This document shows positions 55,185 through 55,371 of a stretch of 55,371 nt of DNA, piece after piece (the stretch's first letter is position 1; each line of letters begins with the position of its first letter). The stretch is from a virus. The position numbers and the translations under genes were made by a program. Below the pieces are notes generated by a model. That model made no database searches, was not told the origin of the DNA, and was given only the letters and a program-made list of their open reading frames with translations. The stretch lies in IMG/VR virus record IMGVR_UViG_3300025133_000132, positions 1 through 55,371 of that record. One strand, given 5' to 3'.

Positions 55185-55371
55185 TCATCCTCGCCACTGC
55201 GGCTGCGCTCGACGTATGACGAGATCTTCATCTCCCGCCTATTTGTCTGAACGGGCCTACCAACAACGCAGAAGGATAGGAGTTTCCATGCGTACTTTGC
55301 ACGACCACGAGATCAACGACTTCAACAGCGAGCACGTCAAGGTGTTCGTCGCCGACAAGGCCGATCACGAG
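55185..55371 (+). other. Divergent contig tail, probably chimeric or a variant branch
   Basis: This tail does not match the sequence after the first repeat copy. It looks less GC-rich and contains a new start site with its own RBS (GGATAGGAG). It may come from another phage or a population variant joined at the repeat. Confidence 0.7.
55288..55371 (+). CDS. 5' fragment of a small phage-type protein (28 aa visible)
   Basis: ATG six bases after AGGAG; the frame runs off the window. The visible part includes LHDHEINDFNSEHVKVFVAD. The HDHEIN start resembles a class of short conserved phage proteins that begin the same way, but their function is not something I can assign. It belongs to the divergent tail and may not be part of this genome. 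Confidence 0.45.
   Translation, partial: MRTLHDHEINDFNSEHVKVFVADKADHE

Overview
The window is a nearly complete, very GC-rich genome of a lytic tailed phage with a short tail (podovirus-like). The first 130 bases recur exactly at 55055-55184, so the contig closes into a circle of about 55,054 bases. The last 187 bases (55185-55371) do not continue as the start does; they look like an alternative branch or chimeric tail. I see no integrase, lysogeny module, RNA polymerase, DNA polymerase, tRNA or CRISPR array. Frequent GTG/TTG starts and high GC at third codon positions imply a high-GC bacterial host. TTGACA-N17 promoters imply the host housekeeping sigma factor. The host cannot be named from the sequence.

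Layout. (1) 41.0-55.1 kb continuing across the join to 12.3 kb, plus strand: packaging and virion genes. They run terminase, portal, a zinc-ribbon protein, a scaffold candidate, major capsid, a capsid-accessory candidate, tail and appendage proteins, then three internal virion proteins of 212, 792 and 2570 residues whose order resembles the T7 core proteins gp14-gp15-gp16. This arm ends with two membrane proteins, one of them a response-regulator receiver domain carrying a transmembrane anchor. (2) 12.3-20.1 kb, minus strand: a tightly overlapping recombination and replication operon with a Rad52-like annealase, a Cas4-like nuclease, SSB, RuvC-like resolvase and DnaG-type primase. A DnaB-type helicase follows at 20.6-22.1 kb. 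(3) 22.07-22.25 kb: a divergent promoter region next to an island with 11 CTAG tetramers in about 100 bases. (4) 22.2-31.5 kb, plus strand: accessory, probably early, genes of unknown function in short operons. Several operons begin with a repeated leader made of a -10 box, a hairpin at the RNA 5' end, a second hairpin and then the ribosome binding site. (5) 31.45-32.3 kb: a gene-free stretch with strong hairpins and a second CTAG cluster. (6) 32.3-41.0 kb, mostly plus strand: small membrane and zinc-binding proteins, a Gly/Tyr/Asn-repeat protein, a MazG-like pyrophosphohydrolase candidate, an adenine-methyltransferase-like protein, the endolysin, and a ribbon-helix-helix/sigma-region-4-like protein before the terminase.

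How it fits together. The phage appears to bring its own primase, helicase, SSB and recombination enzymes but to borrow the host polymerases. Early expression probably starts at several sigma70-type promoters, with the hairpin leaders coordinating their translation or stability. Points most worth follow-up are the two-hairpin leader family, the CTAG islands, the membrane-anchored receiver, the Gly/Tyr repeat gene pair, and an SSB without its acidic tip beside a Rad52-like protein whose end resembles one.
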